Assembly: GCF_965216415.1 (NCBI RefSeq)
Contig: NZ_CBDCFU010000002.1
DNA from: Marivita sp003149565
GTDB lineage: Bacteria; Pseudomonadota; Alphaproteobacteria; Rhodobacterales; Rhodobacteraceae
Length of the DNA stretch: 64,000 nucleotides
Direction: 5' to 3' (one strand)
Every line of letters begins with the position of its first letter. The stretch's first letter is position 1. The translations under genes were made by a program, and so were the position numbers. Of the stretch, positions 52,133-62,485 are shown one piece after another. The notes under the pieces are model-generated. The model made no database searches. It had not been told where the DNA came from and worked only from the letters and a program-made list of their open reading frames with translations.

Positions 52133-53415
52133 CCGAGCAATTCACGCCACCGCCCGCTCGTGGCTGCGCCAATACTCCCGTTTTGAAGGAACGCGGACAG
52201 CACGAAGTTTTCTGTGGTCTCACAGGAATCATCTGGCTGCATCGCAAAATGCAGGATGCTTTCTTCCTCGTTGTTGGCAGCCGTACTTGCGCGCACCTTC
52301 TTCAATCGGCTGCTGGCGTAATGATTTTTGCCGAGCCCCGCTTTGCAACCGCAATCCTCGAAGAAACCGATCTGGCAGGCATGGCTGACGCACAGCAAGA
52401 GCTGGATCGCGTCGTTAGCGAGTTGCTGGCGCGGCGACCTGATATCAAGCAACTCTTTCTCGTCGGTTCCTGCCCGTCCGAAGTTATCAAGCTGGACCTC
52501 GCGAAGGCTGCTGAACGCATGAGTGCGCAATTTGCGCCAAATGTTCGGGTGCTCAGCTATTCAGGTTCTGGAATCGAGACAACCTTCACCCAAGGTGAAG
52601 ATGCCTGCCTTGCAGCTATGGTTCCGGTGCTGCCGCAAACCGAAGCGCGTGAGCTTTTGCTTGTTGGCGCGTTGCCGGACGTTGTTGAAGAACAGGCGGT
52701 TGGTCTTCTTGAGGCGATGGGTATTGGCCCGATCCGTGTATTGCCCGCATCGCATATAAATGACGAGTACGGGATCGGGTCCAACACGTTTTATGCTTTG
52801 ACACAACCATTCCTGACCGACACGCATGAAGCGTTACAGCGTCGGGGTGCTCAGCACATCGCAGCTCCATTTCCGTTCGGAGAGGAAGGTACAACTCAGT
52901 GGCTGCGTGCCATTGCAGATCAGTTTGGCGTTAGCGAGGCGAAATTCGCCGAAGTGACTGATGCTCCGCGAGCGCGAGCGCGCAAGGCCGTTGCACAGGC
53001 ATCCGAGGCGATCAAAGGCAAGTCGGTCTTCTTCTTCCCGGACAGCCAGTTGGAAATCCCTTTGGCGCGTTTTCTGACCCGCGAATGCGGCATGGAAGCC
53101 GTCGAAGTTGGAGCGCCATTTATCCACAAAGCTGTCATGTCCTCTGACCTGAACCTCTTGTCTGAGGGACCGGTCATCGCCGAGGGGCAGGACGTAGACA
53201 AGCAGCTTGATCGGTGCCGAGCAGCACGCCCTGATTTAACAGTATGCGGCTTGGGTCTCGCCAACCCGCTCGAAGCCGAAGGCCTGACGACCAAATGGGC
53301 CATCGAATTGGTGTTCACGCCCGTGCATTTCTACGAACAAGCCGGAGATTTGGCAGGGCTCTTTTCCAGACCTGTTCGCCGTCGTGACCTCCTCAAGCTG
53401 GAGGCGGCAGAATGA
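52129..53415 (+). CDS. bchN: Light-independent protochlorophyllide reductase subunit N
   Basis: BchN with BchB is the NifDK-like core of dark-operative protochlorophyllide reductase. The 428-aa product begins MTEQFTPPPARGCANTPVLKERGQHEVFCGLTGI (cluster Cys), then has VVGSRTCAHLL and LVGSCPSEVIKLD. Both ends overlap neighbours by 4 bp. The enzyme is oxygen-sensitive yet is retained by aerobic phototrophs. Confidence 0.97.
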   Translation: MTEQFTPPPARGCANTPVLKERGQHEVFCGLTGIIWLHRKMQDAFFLVVGSRTCAHLLQSAAGVMIFAEPRFATAILEETDLAGMADAQQELDRVVSELLARRPDIKQLFLVGSCPSEVIKLDLAKAAERMSAQFAPNVRVLSYSGSGIETTFTQGEDACLAAMVPVLPQTEARELLLVGALPDVVEEQAVGLLEAMGIGPIRVLPASHINDEYGIGSNTFYALTQPFLTDTHEALQRRGAQHIAAPFPFGEEGTTQWLRAIADQFGVSEAKFAEVTDAPRARARKAVAQASEAIKGKSVFFFPDSQLEIPLARFLTRECGMEAVEVGAPFIHKAVMSSDLNLLSEGPVIAEGQDVDKQLDRCRAARPDLTVCGLGLANPLEAEGLTTKWAIELVFTPVHFYEQAGDLAGLFSRPVRRRDLLKLEAAE

Positions 53416-54968
53416 AACTTACTGTTTGGACATATGAAGGCCCGCCGCATGTTGGTGCCATGCGTGTCGCCACCGGCATGAAAGACATGCATTATGTTTT
53501 GCATGCACCGCAGGGGGACACTTACGCCGATCTGCTTTTCACAATGATCGAGCGCCGCAATCATCGCCCTCCTGTGACCTACACGACATTTCAGGCGCGC
53601 GATCTGGGTGCCGACACGGCATATCTGTTCAAAGACGCCGCCATTGCCGCGTATGAGCGTTTCAAGCCGGAAGCGATGATCGTCGGTGCCTCCTGCACAG
53701 CCGAACTGATCCAGGACGATCCGGGCGGCTTGGCCGAAACTTTGGGCCTGCCGATCCCGGCCATCCCGCTCGAACTGCCCAGCTATCAGCGCAAGGAAAA
53801 TTTCGGGGCAGATGAAACCTTCTTCCAGATCGTGCGCGTATTGGCGAAGCCAATGGAAAAAACAGCGCGCATCACAGCGAATCTGATTGGCCCCACGGGT
53901 CTTGGCTTTCGCCACCGCGACGACATTGTCGAAGTGACTGGCCTGCTGATGGATATGGGAATTGAAGTGAACGTGGTGGCCCCAATGCCCGCGTCACCGT
54001 CCGACATCGCCAAGATGGGTCAGGCGCATTTCAACGTGTTGATGTACCCCGAAACGGCAGAAACTGCCGCGCGCTATATGGAGCGTGAATTGGGCCAGCC
54101 CTACACCAAGGTCGTGCCAATTGGTGTCGGAGCGACACGTGATTTTGTCAAAGAAGTTGCTGAAATCGCCGGTGTAGAGCCTGTTATGGACGACAGCCGA
54201 CTGCGGATGCCGTGGTACTCGGCCAGCGTTGATAGCACCTACCTGACAGGCAAACGTGTCTTCCTGTTCGGCGACGGCACACATGTCGCCGCCTGTGCAA
54301 GGATCGCGCGCGATGAGATGGGTTTCGAAGTGGTTGGCATGGGTTGCTACAATCGCGAACAGGCTCGGATGCTGCGTAGTCTCGCCAAAGATTACGGGGT
54401 CGAGGCGCTGATCACCGACGATTACCTCGAAGTTGAGCGCCGTATTGAAGAACTGGCTCCCGAAATGATCCTTGGCACGCAGATGGAGCGCCATATTGGC
54501 AAGCGTCTGGGCATTCCCTGCGCCGTCATTTCAGCGCCGGTTCACGTGCAGGATTTCCCAGCCCGTTATAGCCCGCAGATGGGCATCGAAGGTGCGAACG
54601 TGATCTTCGACACTTGGGTGCATCCCTTGGTGATGGGACTTGAAGAGCACTTGCTCACAATGTTCCGCGAGGATTTCGAATTCCACGACGACGCCGGAGC
54701 CAGCCATCACGGGCACAAGGCCAAGCTACGTGAGATGGGCATAAGAGAACTCCCTGACTCAGAGACTGTTACGCCAGAACCCGTGCAAGCGAGCACTGGA
54801 CCGGTAGAGATCGTCTGGCTCCCGGCCGCCGAAAAAGAACTCAAGAAAATCCCGTTTTTCGTGCGCGGCAAAGCCAGACGCAACACCGAGACATTCGCGT
54901 TTGAGCGCGGCGTGCAAGAGATCAGCGTCGATACCCTCTACGAAGCGAAAGCTCACTATGCGCGATAA
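53412..54968 (+). CDS. bchB: Light-independent protochlorophyllide reductase subunit B
   Basis: BchB is the NifK-like subunit of the same reductase. The 518-aa product starts MKLTVWTYEGPPHVGAMRVATGMKDMHYVLHAPQGDTYADLLFTMIERR. VGASCTAELIQDDPGG follows, and a C-terminal proto-chlorophyllide reductase domain (KELKKIPFFVRGKARRNTETFA). It overlaps bchN by 4 bp and bchH by 11 bp. Confidence 0.97.
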   Translation: MKLTVWTYEGPPHVGAMRVATGMKDMHYVLHAPQGDTYADLLFTMIERRNHRPPVTYTTFQARDLGADTAYLFKDAAIAAYERFKPEAMIVGASCTAELIQDDPGGLAETLGLPIPAIPLELPSYQRKENFGADETFFQIVRVLAKPMEKTARITANLIGPTGLGFRHRDDIVEVTGLLMDMGIEVNVVAPMPASPSDIAKMGQAHFNVLMYPETAETAARYMERELGQPYTKVVPIGVGATRDFVKEVAEIAGVEPVMDDSRLRMPWYSASVDSTYLTGKRVFLFGDGTHVAACARIARDEMGFEVVGMGCYNREQARMLRSLAKDYGVEALITDDYLEVERRIEELAPEMILGTQMERHIGKRLGIPCAVISAPVHVQDFPARYSPQMGIEGANVIFDTWVHPLVMGLEEHLLTMFREDFEFHDDAGASHHGHKAKLREMGIRELPDSETVTPEPVQASTGPVEIVWLPAAEKELKKIPFFVRGKARRNTETFAFERGVQEISVDTLYEAKAHYAR

Positions 54969-57900
54969 CTTCGACGAAACCCGGGCGTATAACATCGCCA
55001 TCATCACTCTGGACAGCCACGCCGCTGGACCTGTGGCGCGGGCCTCGTTGAACCTTGCTAAAGACTTTCCGGGTCTGAGCGTCACCGTGCACGCGGCGGC
55101 GGAATGGGCCGAAACGCCCGAGGCTCTCGTAGAGACCAAACAGGCCATCGCCAGCGCCGACATGGTGGTCGCGAATCTGCTCTTTCTCGAAGAACACATC
55201 AAACCGATCATCGACGATCTTCGCAGGGTTCGAGACAAGGTCGATGGCATGGTCGGTGTCATTGCCGACGCGGAAATCATCAAGCTGACCAAGCTGGGCA
55301 AGCTCGACATGGGCAAGCCCGCGTCGCCGATGATGAAGCTTCTCAAGTCGCTCAAACCCAAATCCACGGATTCAGAGGTGGAAAAGGGCGAAAAGCGGAT
55401 GCAGCAACTGCGCCGCTTGCCGGGTCTCCTCAAGATGGTGCCGGGCAAGGCGCAGGATCTGCGGTCATGGTTCCTTGTCATGCAGTACTGGCTGGGCGGG
55501 TCTGATGACAACATTGAACAGATGGTTCGTTACCTTTTGGGTAAGTACGCAAAGGGCCGCAACGAATGGCTCGGCGCAGTGGCCGAAGCGCCCATCGAAT
55601 ACCCGGATGTGGCTCTATATCACCCTGATTTGCCCCAACGCATTACGACCGATATCGCAGATTTGCCCCGTCCTGCGGACGCTAAGGCGACCATCGGCCT
55701 GTTGATGATGCGTTCTTATGTGTTGGCCAATGATACCGCACATTATGACGCGGTTATCCGCGCATTTGAGGCAAAAGGTATGGCAGTGCTGCCGGCATTT
55801 GCTGGCGGTCTTGATGGCCGTCCTGCAATTCATACGTTTTTCAAGTCCGAAGAGGGCCCGCGGATTGATACGATGGTGTCTTTGACAGGCTTCAGCCTTG
55901 TTGGTGGGCCCGCGTACAATGATAGTGAAGCAGCGGTTGAGGTGCTGAAAGAACTCGACCTTCCCTACATTGCTGCGCATCCGCTTGAGTTTCAGACACT
56001 TGGCCAATGGGCCACTGGCGACCAGGGCCTCGGCCCGATCGAAACCACGATGCTGATCGCGTTGCCGGAACTCGATGGCGCGACATGCCCGACCGTGTTT
56101 GGCGGTCGCCACGGCGCCGAAGGCTGCAATGGCTGCCAGTACCAATGCCCTTGCGATACGCAAAGCAAGGCGATGGCCCCGTGCCGCGAACGCATTGACA
56201 GCTTGGCGGAGAAGACACTGCGTCAGGCGACCCTTCGCCGGAAACAGAATGCTGAGAAGAACGTTGGCATCGTCCTCTTCGGCTTCCCTCCGAACGCGGG
56301 CGCTGTTGGCACAGCCGCGTATCTCAACGTATTCGAGTCGCTCTTTAACACGCTTCACCAGATGAAGGCCGAGGGCTATGATCTTGACCCACCCGAAACG
56401 GTAGAGGCGCTGCGCGCAGCTGTTCTCGAGGGCAACGCCAAGCAATACGGTCAGGAAGCCAATGTCGCCGCTCATGTGAGCGCCGACGAGATCGTGCGCA
56501 ACACGCCGCCGCTCAAAGCCATCGAAGCGGTTTGGGGTCCGGCGCCGGGCAAAATCCAATCCGACGGACGCGGCGTTTTCGTACTCGGTGCTCAATTCGG
56601 TAAGGTTTTCATCGGGGTTCAGCCCACATTCGGTTACGAAGGCGACCCGATGCGTTTGCTTTTCGAGCGTGGCTTTGCGCCGACTCATGCATTCGTCACC
56701 TTCTATCTCTGGATGCGCAACACTTTCAAAGCAGACGTCGTGCTTCATTTTGGTATGCACGGTGCGCTGGAATTCATGCCGGGCAAGCAGGCAGGTCTTG
56801 GTGCGCGTGACTGGCCGGATCGGCTGATCGGCGAAATGCCAAATGTTTATCTCTATGCCTCGAACAATCCTTCTGAGGCGGCATTGGCCAAGCGTCGTTC
56901 CGGCGCGGTTACTGTCACCCACTTGACGCCGCCACTCGCGCAGTCCGGTCTCTACAAAGGCTTGCAAGAGCTAAAAGACAGTCTGACTCGGTGGCGGTCC
57001 TTGGACACGAATGATGCGGAAAGGGCAGAGTTAGAGACGCTTATCGCTGAACAGGCGGAGACTGTGGACATGACTGGCACAGAACCCGACGCGCTTTGGC
57101 TCAAGTTGCTCGAAACTGAAGACGCCCTGATCCCCGATGGCCTGCACATTGTCGGCAAAGTCTTCAGCGATGCGGCGCGAGCCGAGTATCTCAAGCTCAT
57201 CGAAACTTCTGATGACGAGACCAAGGCGCGTGTTGATGCCCTTTTGCAAAAAGAAACCGAGATCGCCGGGCTGTTGCGCGCATTGGACGGCCGATTCACA
57301 CCTCCTGTGCCCGGCGGTGACCTGATCCGCTCGGCCGACGTGCTGCCGACCGGGCGCAACATCCACGCTTTTGATCCGTTCCGCATGCCGACCGAGTATG
57401 CGTGCCGCGACGGCGCGAAACAGGCTCAGTTGTTGCTGGAAACGCACAAAACCTTGCCGCGCACTGTAGCGCTGGTTCTTTGGGGATCGGACAACATCAA
57501 ATCCGATGGCGCACCCTTGGCGCAAGCATTGGCCCTGATCGGTGCCAAGCCACGGTTCGACAGCTTTGGCCGCATCTCTGGTGCCGACCTGATCCCGCTT
57601 GAGGAACTGGGTCGCCCGCGCATCGACGTTGTCATGACGCTGTCCGGTATCTTCCGCGATCTTCTGCCATTGCAGACTCGCATGTTGGCAGAAGCCGCAA
57701 AGAAGGCCGCCGAGGCTGATGAGCCGTTGGAGATGAATTACATCCGCGCGCATGCCTGGGTTTATGCGCAGGAAAACGGGGTGGATCTGGAAACTGCCGC
57801 GTTGCGCGTGTTCTCAAACGCTGAAGGGGCGTATGGATCGAACGTCAACGCCTTGGTCGACAGCAGCGCCTTTGGTGACGAAGACGAGCTCGCCGACGCT

Positions 57901-58527
57901 TATGAGGCGCGAAAATCCTTTGCCTACGGTGTGAACGGCAAGGCTGCCGCCAATGCGGCGTTGCTTCAGGAAACGCTGAAAACCGTTGATGTGGCCTATC
58001 AGAACCTCGAATCCGTAGAGTTGGGTGTCACCACGGTCGATCACTACTTCGACACGCTGGGCGGCATTTCCCGCGCCGTGAAACGCGCCCGCGGTGGTCA
58101 GGAAGCGGCGATCTACATTTCCGACACCACGCGCGGCAATGGCAAGGTGCGCACATTGCAGGATCAGGTCGCCCTGGAGACCCGGTCGCGCAGCCTGAAC
58201 CCCAAATGGTTCGAGGGCATGCTCAAGCACGGTGCCGAAGGCGTACGCCAGATCGAGGCGCAGGTAACCAACACGATGGGGTGGTCTGCGACCACCGGCA
58301 AGGTCGAACCCTGGGTGTATCAGCGCCTGAGTGAAACCTTTGTGCTGGATGCCGACATGCGCGCGCGGCTGGCCGAGCTGAACCCGACCGCATCAAGCCG
58401 GATGGCGAACCGCCTGCTCGAAGCGCATGACCGCAACTACTGGCAACCCGACGCCGAAACGCTCGCTGCATTGCAAGATGCAGCAGACGCTCTGGAAGAT
58501 CGCCTAGAGGGGATCGCCGCAGAATGA
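54958..58527 (+). CDS. bchH: Magnesium chelatase subunit H
   Basis: BchH binds protoporphyrin IX and is the catalytic subunit of magnesium chelatase with BchI and BchD. It is the largest protein here, 1189 aa from ATG 54958. It begins MRDNFDETRAYNIAIITLDSH and contains GCNGCQYQCPCDT (Cys cluster), FGMHGALEFMPGKQAGLG around residue 600 and VFVLGAQFGKVFIGVQPTFGYEGDPM. The start overlaps the bchB 3' end by 11 bp; codons further upstream lie in bchB. Confidence 0.97.
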   Translation: MRDNFDETRAYNIAIITLDSHAAGPVARASLNLAKDFPGLSVTVHAAAEWAETPEALVETKQAIASADMVVANLLFLEEHIKPIIDDLRRVRDKVDGMVGVIADAEIIKLTKLGKLDMGKPASPMMKLLKSLKPKSTDSEVEKGEKRMQQLRRLPGLLKMVPGKAQDLRSWFLVMQYWLGGSDDNIEQMVRYLLGKYAKGRNEWLGAVAEAPIEYPDVALYHPDLPQRITTDIADLPRPADAKATIGLLMMRSYVLANDTAHYDAVIRAFEAKGMAVLPAFAGGLDGRPAIHTFFKSEEGPRIDTMVSLTGFSLVGGPAYNDSEAAVEVLKELDLPYIAAHPLEFQTLGQWATGDQGLGPIETTMLIALPELDGATCPTVFGGRHGAEGCNGCQYQCPCDTQSKAMAPCRERIDSLAEKTLRQATLRRKQNAEKNVGIVLFGFPPNAGAVGTAAYLNVFESLFNTLHQMKAEGYDLDPPETVEALRAAVLEGNAKQYGQEANVAAHVSADEIVRNTPPLKAIEAVWGPAPGKIQSDGRGVFVLGAQFGKVFIGVQPTFGYEGDPMRLLFERGFAPTHAFVTFYLWMRNTFKADVVLHFGMHGALEFMPGKQAGLGARDWPDRLIGEMPNVYLYASNNPSEAALAKRRSGAVTVTHLTPPLAQSGLYKGLQELKDSLTRWRSLDTNDAERAELETLIAEQAETVDMTGTEPDALWLKLLETEDALIPDGLHIVGKVFSDAARAEYLKLIETSDDETKARVDALLQKETEIAGLLRALDGRFTPPVPGGDLIRSADVLPTGRNIHAFDPFRMPTEYACRDGAKQAQLLLETHKTLPRTVALVLWGSDNIKSDGAPLAQALALIGAKPRFDSFGRISGADLIPLEELGRPRIDVVMTLSGIFRDLLPLQTRMLAEAAKKAAEADEPLEMNYIRAHAWVYAQENGVDLETAALRVFSNAEGAYGSNVNALVDSSAFGDEDELADAYEARKSFAYGVNGKAAANAALLQETLKTVDVAYQNLESVELGVTTVDHYFDTLGGISRAVKRARGGQEAAIYISDTTRGNGKVRTLQDQVALETRSRSLNPKWFEGMLKHGAEGVRQIEAQVTNTMGWSATTGKVEPWVYQRLSETFVLDADMRARLAELNPTASSRMANRLLEAHDRNYWQPDAETLAALQDAADALEDRLEGIAAE

Positions 58528-58555
58528 GCGCCAACACGTATAACCGGAGGCCCAC

Positions 58556-59521
58556 ATGAGCCCACTTGACGCAAAAAGCCCACCCGCAGCCCGCGCCGCA
58601 TTGCGCGAAGCCGCTGGACTGGAAGCGCGTGGCCTGTCGGCACCGCCCGTGCTGAAAGGTCAGGACGGCGAAGGGTCGGTGCAGGTGCACCAGGACAATT
58701 CGATGAAGATCGAAGGGGCCAAGGTGTTTGCCGTCTATGGCAAGGGCGGGATCGGCAAATCGACCACGTCGTCGAACCTGTCGGCCGCCTTTTCAAAGCT
58801 GGGCAAGCGCGTGTTGCAGATCGGCTGCGACCCGAAGCATGACAGCACGTTCACGCTGACGGGCAAACTTCAGCCCACCGTTATCGACATTTTGAAAGAG
58901 GTCGATTTCCATGCTGAGGAACTGCGGCCCGAAGATTTCATGGCCGACGGCTTCAACGGCGTGAAATGCATCGAGGCCGGAGGGCCGCCTGCCGGTACTG
59001 GTTGTGGTGGCTATGTCGTCGGCCAGACCGTGAAACTGCTCAAGCAGCATCATCTGCTGGAGGACACTGACGTGGTGCTGTTCGACGTTCTCGGCGACGT
59101 GGTCTGCGGTGGTTTCGCCGCCCCACTGCAGCACGCGGATCGCGCCGTGATCGTGACAGCCAATGATTTCGACAGCATCTACGCGATGAACCGGATCATT
59201 GCTGCGGTTCAGGCCAAGTCGGCCAATTACAAGGTGCGTCTGGCGGGTTGCGTGGCCAACCGCTCCAAGGACACCGATGAGGTGGATCGCTACTGTAACG
59301 AGGTCGGGTTCAAGCGCATCGCGCATATGCCCGATTACGACGCCATCCGCCGGTCGCGCCTCAAGAAGAAAACACTGTTCGAGATGCCGGACGAGGAAGA
59401 CATTGTCATGGCCCGCAAGGAATACATCCGTCTGGCGGAGACCCTGTTCAACGGAACCGAGGCGATGGCGCCGAAGCCGTTGGAAGACCGCGAAATCTTT
59501 GAGCTTTTGGGGTTCGATTGA
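58556..59521 (+). CDS. bchL: Light-independent protochlorophyllide reductase iron protein BchL
   Basis: BchL is the NifH-like ATPase donating electrons to BchN-BchB. The 321-aa product has a polar N-terminal extension, the P-loop VYGKGGIGKSTTSSNLS near residue 65, and cluster Cys in AGTGCGGYV and LGDVVCGGF. It resembles BchX in the same window, as expected of paralogues. TTTGG..TTGATG at its end overlaps bchM (TGATG). AGGAGGCC.. GGAGG precedes ATG 58556. Confidence 0.97.
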   Translation: MSPLDAKSPPAARAALREAAGLEARGLSAPPVLKGQDGEGSVQVHQDNSMKIEGAKVFAVYGKGGIGKSTTSSNLSAAFSKLGKRVLQIGCDPKHDSTFTLTGKLQPTVIDILKEVDFHAEELRPEDFMADGFNGVKCIEAGGPPAGTGCGGYVVGQTVKLLKQHHLLEDTDVVLFDVLGDVVCGGFAAPLQHADRAVIVTANDFDSIYAMNRIIAAVQAKSANYKVRLAGCVANRSKDTDEVDRYCNEVGFKRIAHMPDYDAIRRSRLKKKTLFEMPDEEDIVMARKEYIRLAETLFNGTEAMAPKPLEDREIFELLGFD

Positions 59522-60192
59522 TGAGCTACGACGCCACACGCGATCGGGTCGAACACTATTTCGACCGCACGGCGACCAAGGTTTGGGAGCGCCTGACGTC
59601 TGACGCACCGGTCAGCCGTATTCGCGAAACGGTCCGCAAGGGCCGGGACCAGATGCGCGACAAGCTTTTGTCGGCTTTGCCGTCCGACTTGAACGGTGTG
59701 CGCGTTCTGGATGCGGGATGTGGCGCCGGGCAGATGACCCAAGAGTTGGCCCAGCGGGGCGCTGACGTCGTGGCCGTGGATATCTCGCCGTCGCTGGTCA
59801 AGATCGCTTCTGACCGGTTGCCTGATCATCTGAAATCCCGCGTGACATTCGCTAGCGGTGACATGCTGTCGGTGGATCACGGAGAGTTCGATCACGTGAT
59901 CGCGATGGACAGCCTGATCTATTACACAGGGAACGACATCCGCGCCGCCTTGGCCAAGCTGGGTGAGCGGACACGTGGGTCAATTGCCTTCACTGTTGCA
60001 CCGCGCACGCCACTGCTCATGGCGATGTGGTACGCGGGAAAGGCATTTCCGCGCTCCGACAGGTCACCGGTGATGATCCCGCATGGACCAGCGCGTTTGG
60101 GGAAAACAGTCTCTGATATTGGCCAACTCAACGATCTGGGACGTGTGAATTCCGGCTTCTACATCAGCCAGGCTCTGGAGTTCCGCCCATGA
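59521..60192 (+). CDS. bchM: Mg-protoporphyrin IX O-methyltransferase BchM
   Basis: BchM methylates the ring C propionate of Mg-protoporphyrin IX with SAM. The 223-aa protein has the SAM-binding segment VRVLDAGCGAGQMTQELAQRGADVVAVDIS near residue 60 and HVIAMDSLIYY. ATG 59521 shares one base with the bchL stop; a TTG three bases upstream is less likely. The stop overlaps lhaA by 4 bp. Confidence 0.96.
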   Translation: MSYDATRDRVEHYFDRTATKVWERLTSDAPVSRIRETVRKGRDQMRDKLLSALPSDLNGVRVLDAGCGAGQMTQELAQRGADVVAVDISPSLVKIASDRLPDHLKSRVTFASGDMLSVDHGEFDHVIAMDSLIYYTGNDIRAALAKLGERTRGSIAFTVAPRTPLLMAMWYAGKAFPRSDRSPVMIPHGPARLGKTVSDIGQLNDLGRVNSGFYISQALEFRP

Positions 60193-61628
60193 TCGTGACC
60201 CGCTCTCAGGTCAAATCTCTCGGGGTGCGCCTGCTTCCGTTCTCGGATGCGGCCTCGGACGATTTGCCTTTGGGTCAACTTTTGCGGCTTGCCCTGTTCC
60301 AGGTCTCGGTCGGCATGGCGGGTGTCATGCTGCTGGGCACTTTGAACCGGGTGATGATCGTGGAACTGTCGGTTCCGGCGACACTGGTGGCGATCATGGT
60401 GGCCCTGCCGGTTCTGATCGCCCCGTTTCGGGCGCTTCTTGGGTTCAAGTCGGACAACTATCGCTCAGCCATCGGGTGGAAGCGCATTCCATACCTCTGG
60501 TTTGGCACGCTTTGGCAATTCGGCGGTTTGGCCGTGATGCCAGCATGTCTTTTGGTGCTTGGTGGCGATGTTACCCACAAGGTGCCTTTTGCGGGCGAGG
60601 TTCTTGCCGCGCTCGCCTTTATCATGACGGGTCTTGGCATGCACATGACCCAGACTGCCGGTCTTGCGCTTGCGGCCGATCGGGCGACGGATGAAACCCG
60701 CCCGCGGGTCGTATCCCTTCTTTATGTGATGTACCTTGTCGGCATGGGTGTTTCGGCCATCGTTATCGGTTGGCTGCTACGCGATTTCTCCGGGATTCTA
60801 TTGATCAGCGTCGTTCAAGGTTGTGCTGTCGCAACCTTGGTGCTGAACGTGATTGCGCTTTGGAAGCAAGAGCGTGTGCGCCCGATGACCAAAGAAGACC
60901 GCGACGCTCCAGCACCCTCTTTCAAAGATGCCTGGACCGATCTGATGACTGGCGGCAAAGCAGGTCGCCTGCTGGCCGTGGTGTTTCTCGGGACGATGGC
61001 CTTCAACATGCAAGACGTCCTGCTTGAACCCTATGGTGGCGAGATTTTGGGGCTGAGCGTGTCGTCCACGACGCTGCTGACCGCGACCTGGGCGCTCGGC
61101 GCTTTGCTTGGGTTTGCGCTTGCCGCCCGCGTACTGTCGAATGGCGGGAATACTTATCGCATGGCTTCGATTGGCTTGCTGGCCGGTGTCGTCGCGTTCA
61201 GCATCGTCATTTTTGCGGCCCCAATGCATTCCGCTCTGCTGTTTTTCTTTGGCGCTGGGCTGATCGGATTTGGCGGTGGTTATTTCGCCATCTCGACACT
61301 GACTGCTGCAATGACCCTGCCCTCCGAAGGATTGGCCGGAAGAGGTCTTGCTCTTGGCGCATGGGGCGCAGCGCAGGCGACCGCGGCAGGGCTTTCGACA
61401 CTGATCGGCGGCGCAACTCGTGACGGTGTCAATATGCTCGCGATGTCCGGCCGCTGGGGCGAGGCGCTTGCGACACCCACCACGGGCTATTCCGTCGTGT
61501 ACCACCTCGAAATCGCGCTTTTGTTTCTTACGCTCATCGTTCTGGGCCGTCTCATCAGCCAAAGCAGAAGCACTCCAACCTCCAACCAGAAACCGACAGG
61601 GCTGGGCCTTGCCGATTTCCCAACCTGA
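60189..61628 (+). CDS. lhaA: Light-harvesting 1 assembly protein LhaA (BCD-family MFS)
   Basis: LhaA is a twelve-helix membrane protein needed for LH1 assembly or bacteriochlorophyll delivery in Rhodobacter. The 479-aa product has LLRLALFQVSVGMAGVMLLGTLNRVMIVEL and LLEPYGGEILGLSVSSTTLLTA, which mark it as BCD-family. It overlaps bchM by 4 bp and lies 26 bp before puhA. The homologue in this window is the MFS gene between bchG and bchP. Confidence 0.94.
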   Translation: MIVTRSQVKSLGVRLLPFSDAASDDLPLGQLLRLALFQVSVGMAGVMLLGTLNRVMIVELSVPATLVAIMVALPVLIAPFRALLGFKSDNYRSAIGWKRIPYLWFGTLWQFGGLAVMPACLLVLGGDVTHKVPFAGEVLAALAFIMTGLGMHMTQTAGLALAADRATDETRPRVVSLLYVMYLVGMGVSAIVIGWLLRDFSGILLISVVQGCAVATLVLNVIALWKQERVRPMTKEDRDAPAPSFKDAWTDLMTGGKAGRLLAVVFLGTMAFNMQDVLLEPYGGEILGLSVSSTTLLTATWALGALLGFALAARVLSNGGNTYRMASIGLLAGVVAFSIVIFAAPMHSALLFFFGAGLIGFGGGYFAISTLTAAMTLPSEGLAGRGLALGAWGAAQATAAGLSTLIGGATRDGVNMLAMSGRWGEALATPTTGYSVVYHLEIALLFLTLIVLGRLISQSRSTPTSNQKPTGLGLADFPT

Positions 61629-61654
61629 CCAAGGCCCATCAAGGAGAACTGAAC

Positions 61655-62434
61655 ATGACCGAAGACTATATCCTTGGAAACCTCGACCTCGCGAGCATCT
61701 CGCTCTGGTTGTTCTTTATCTTTTTCGTTGGACTGGTGATCTGGATCCAGCGGGAAAACCAGCGTGAAGGCTATCCGCTTCTGGACGAAGACGGCAGCCA
61801 AGCCGATGCGGGCAGCGTGTTCCCGAACCCGTCAGACAAGACATTCCTGCTGCCGCATGGCCGTGGCGAGTACACCGTTCCTTCGGGTCAGACACCTGAG
61901 CGCACGGATATCGACGCGAAACTGACCCGTCAGTTCGACAGCGGTGGCTTCCCGTTCGATCCGGCAGGCGATCCGCTGGCAGATGGCGTCGGTCCGGGCA
62001 GTTGGGCCCCGCGCCGCGACGAGCCTGAGCTCGATGGGCATGGGCATCCGAAGATTATTCCGATGTCTGGAAGTGAGCATTTCCGTGTCTCTGCCGGCCG
62101 TGATCCGCGCGGTCTCCCGGTTGTGGCTGGTGACGGTGCCATCGTGGGTAAGATCACCGACATGTGGATCGATGAGCCAGAGCAGATGGTGCGCTACCTC
62201 GAAATGGAACTGGATGCCGAATATGGCGGTGGGTCGCGTCTTGTGCCGATCACCTTTACCCGCATCTGGGGCAATCGCGTAAAAATCCGTTCGATCTTTG
62301 GCGAACATTTTGCCGGTGTGCCGCAGCTCGCGTCACCGCAGCAGATCACCAAGCTCGAGGAAGAAAAGGTCAGCGCTTACTACGGCGGCGGCACGCTCTA
62401 TGCGAGCAAGGCGCGCCAAGAGCCACAGATCTGA
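61655..62434 (+). CDS. puhA: Photosynthetic reaction centre H subunit
   Basis: PuhA is the third reaction-centre subunit, capping the L-M core on the cytoplasmic side. The 259-aa product has one N-terminal membrane helix (ISLWLFFIFFVGLVIWIQRENQREGYPL, residues about 14-33 and its flank) and the PRC-barrel domain (VSAGRDPRGLPVVAGDGAIVGKITDMWIDEPEQMVRYLE). AGGAG precedes ATG 61655. It is followed by puhB after 51 bp. Confidence 0.97.
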   Translation: MTEDYILGNLDLASISLWLFFIFFVGLVIWIQRENQREGYPLLDEDGSQADAGSVFPNPSDKTFLLPHGRGEYTVPSGQTPERTDIDAKLTRQFDSGGFPFDPAGDPLADGVGPGSWAPRRDEPELDGHGHPKIIPMSGSEHFRVSAGRDPRGLPVVAGDGAIVGKITDMWIDEPEQMVRYLEMELDAEYGGGSRLVPITFTRIWGNRVKIRSIFGEHFAGVPQLASPQQITKLEEEKVSAYYGGGTLYASKARQEPQI

Positions 62435-62485
62435 CACTTCAAGGACCAACAGCCGCAGCCACGGCTTACGGAAAGGGAACCCACC

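Noticed and set aside
55615..56967. 450-codon open frame on the minus strand inside bchH
   Set aside because: It lies fully antisense to the conserved BchH sequence, has no ribosome site or family motifs, and its length is expected from the GC-rich codon bias of the real gene.
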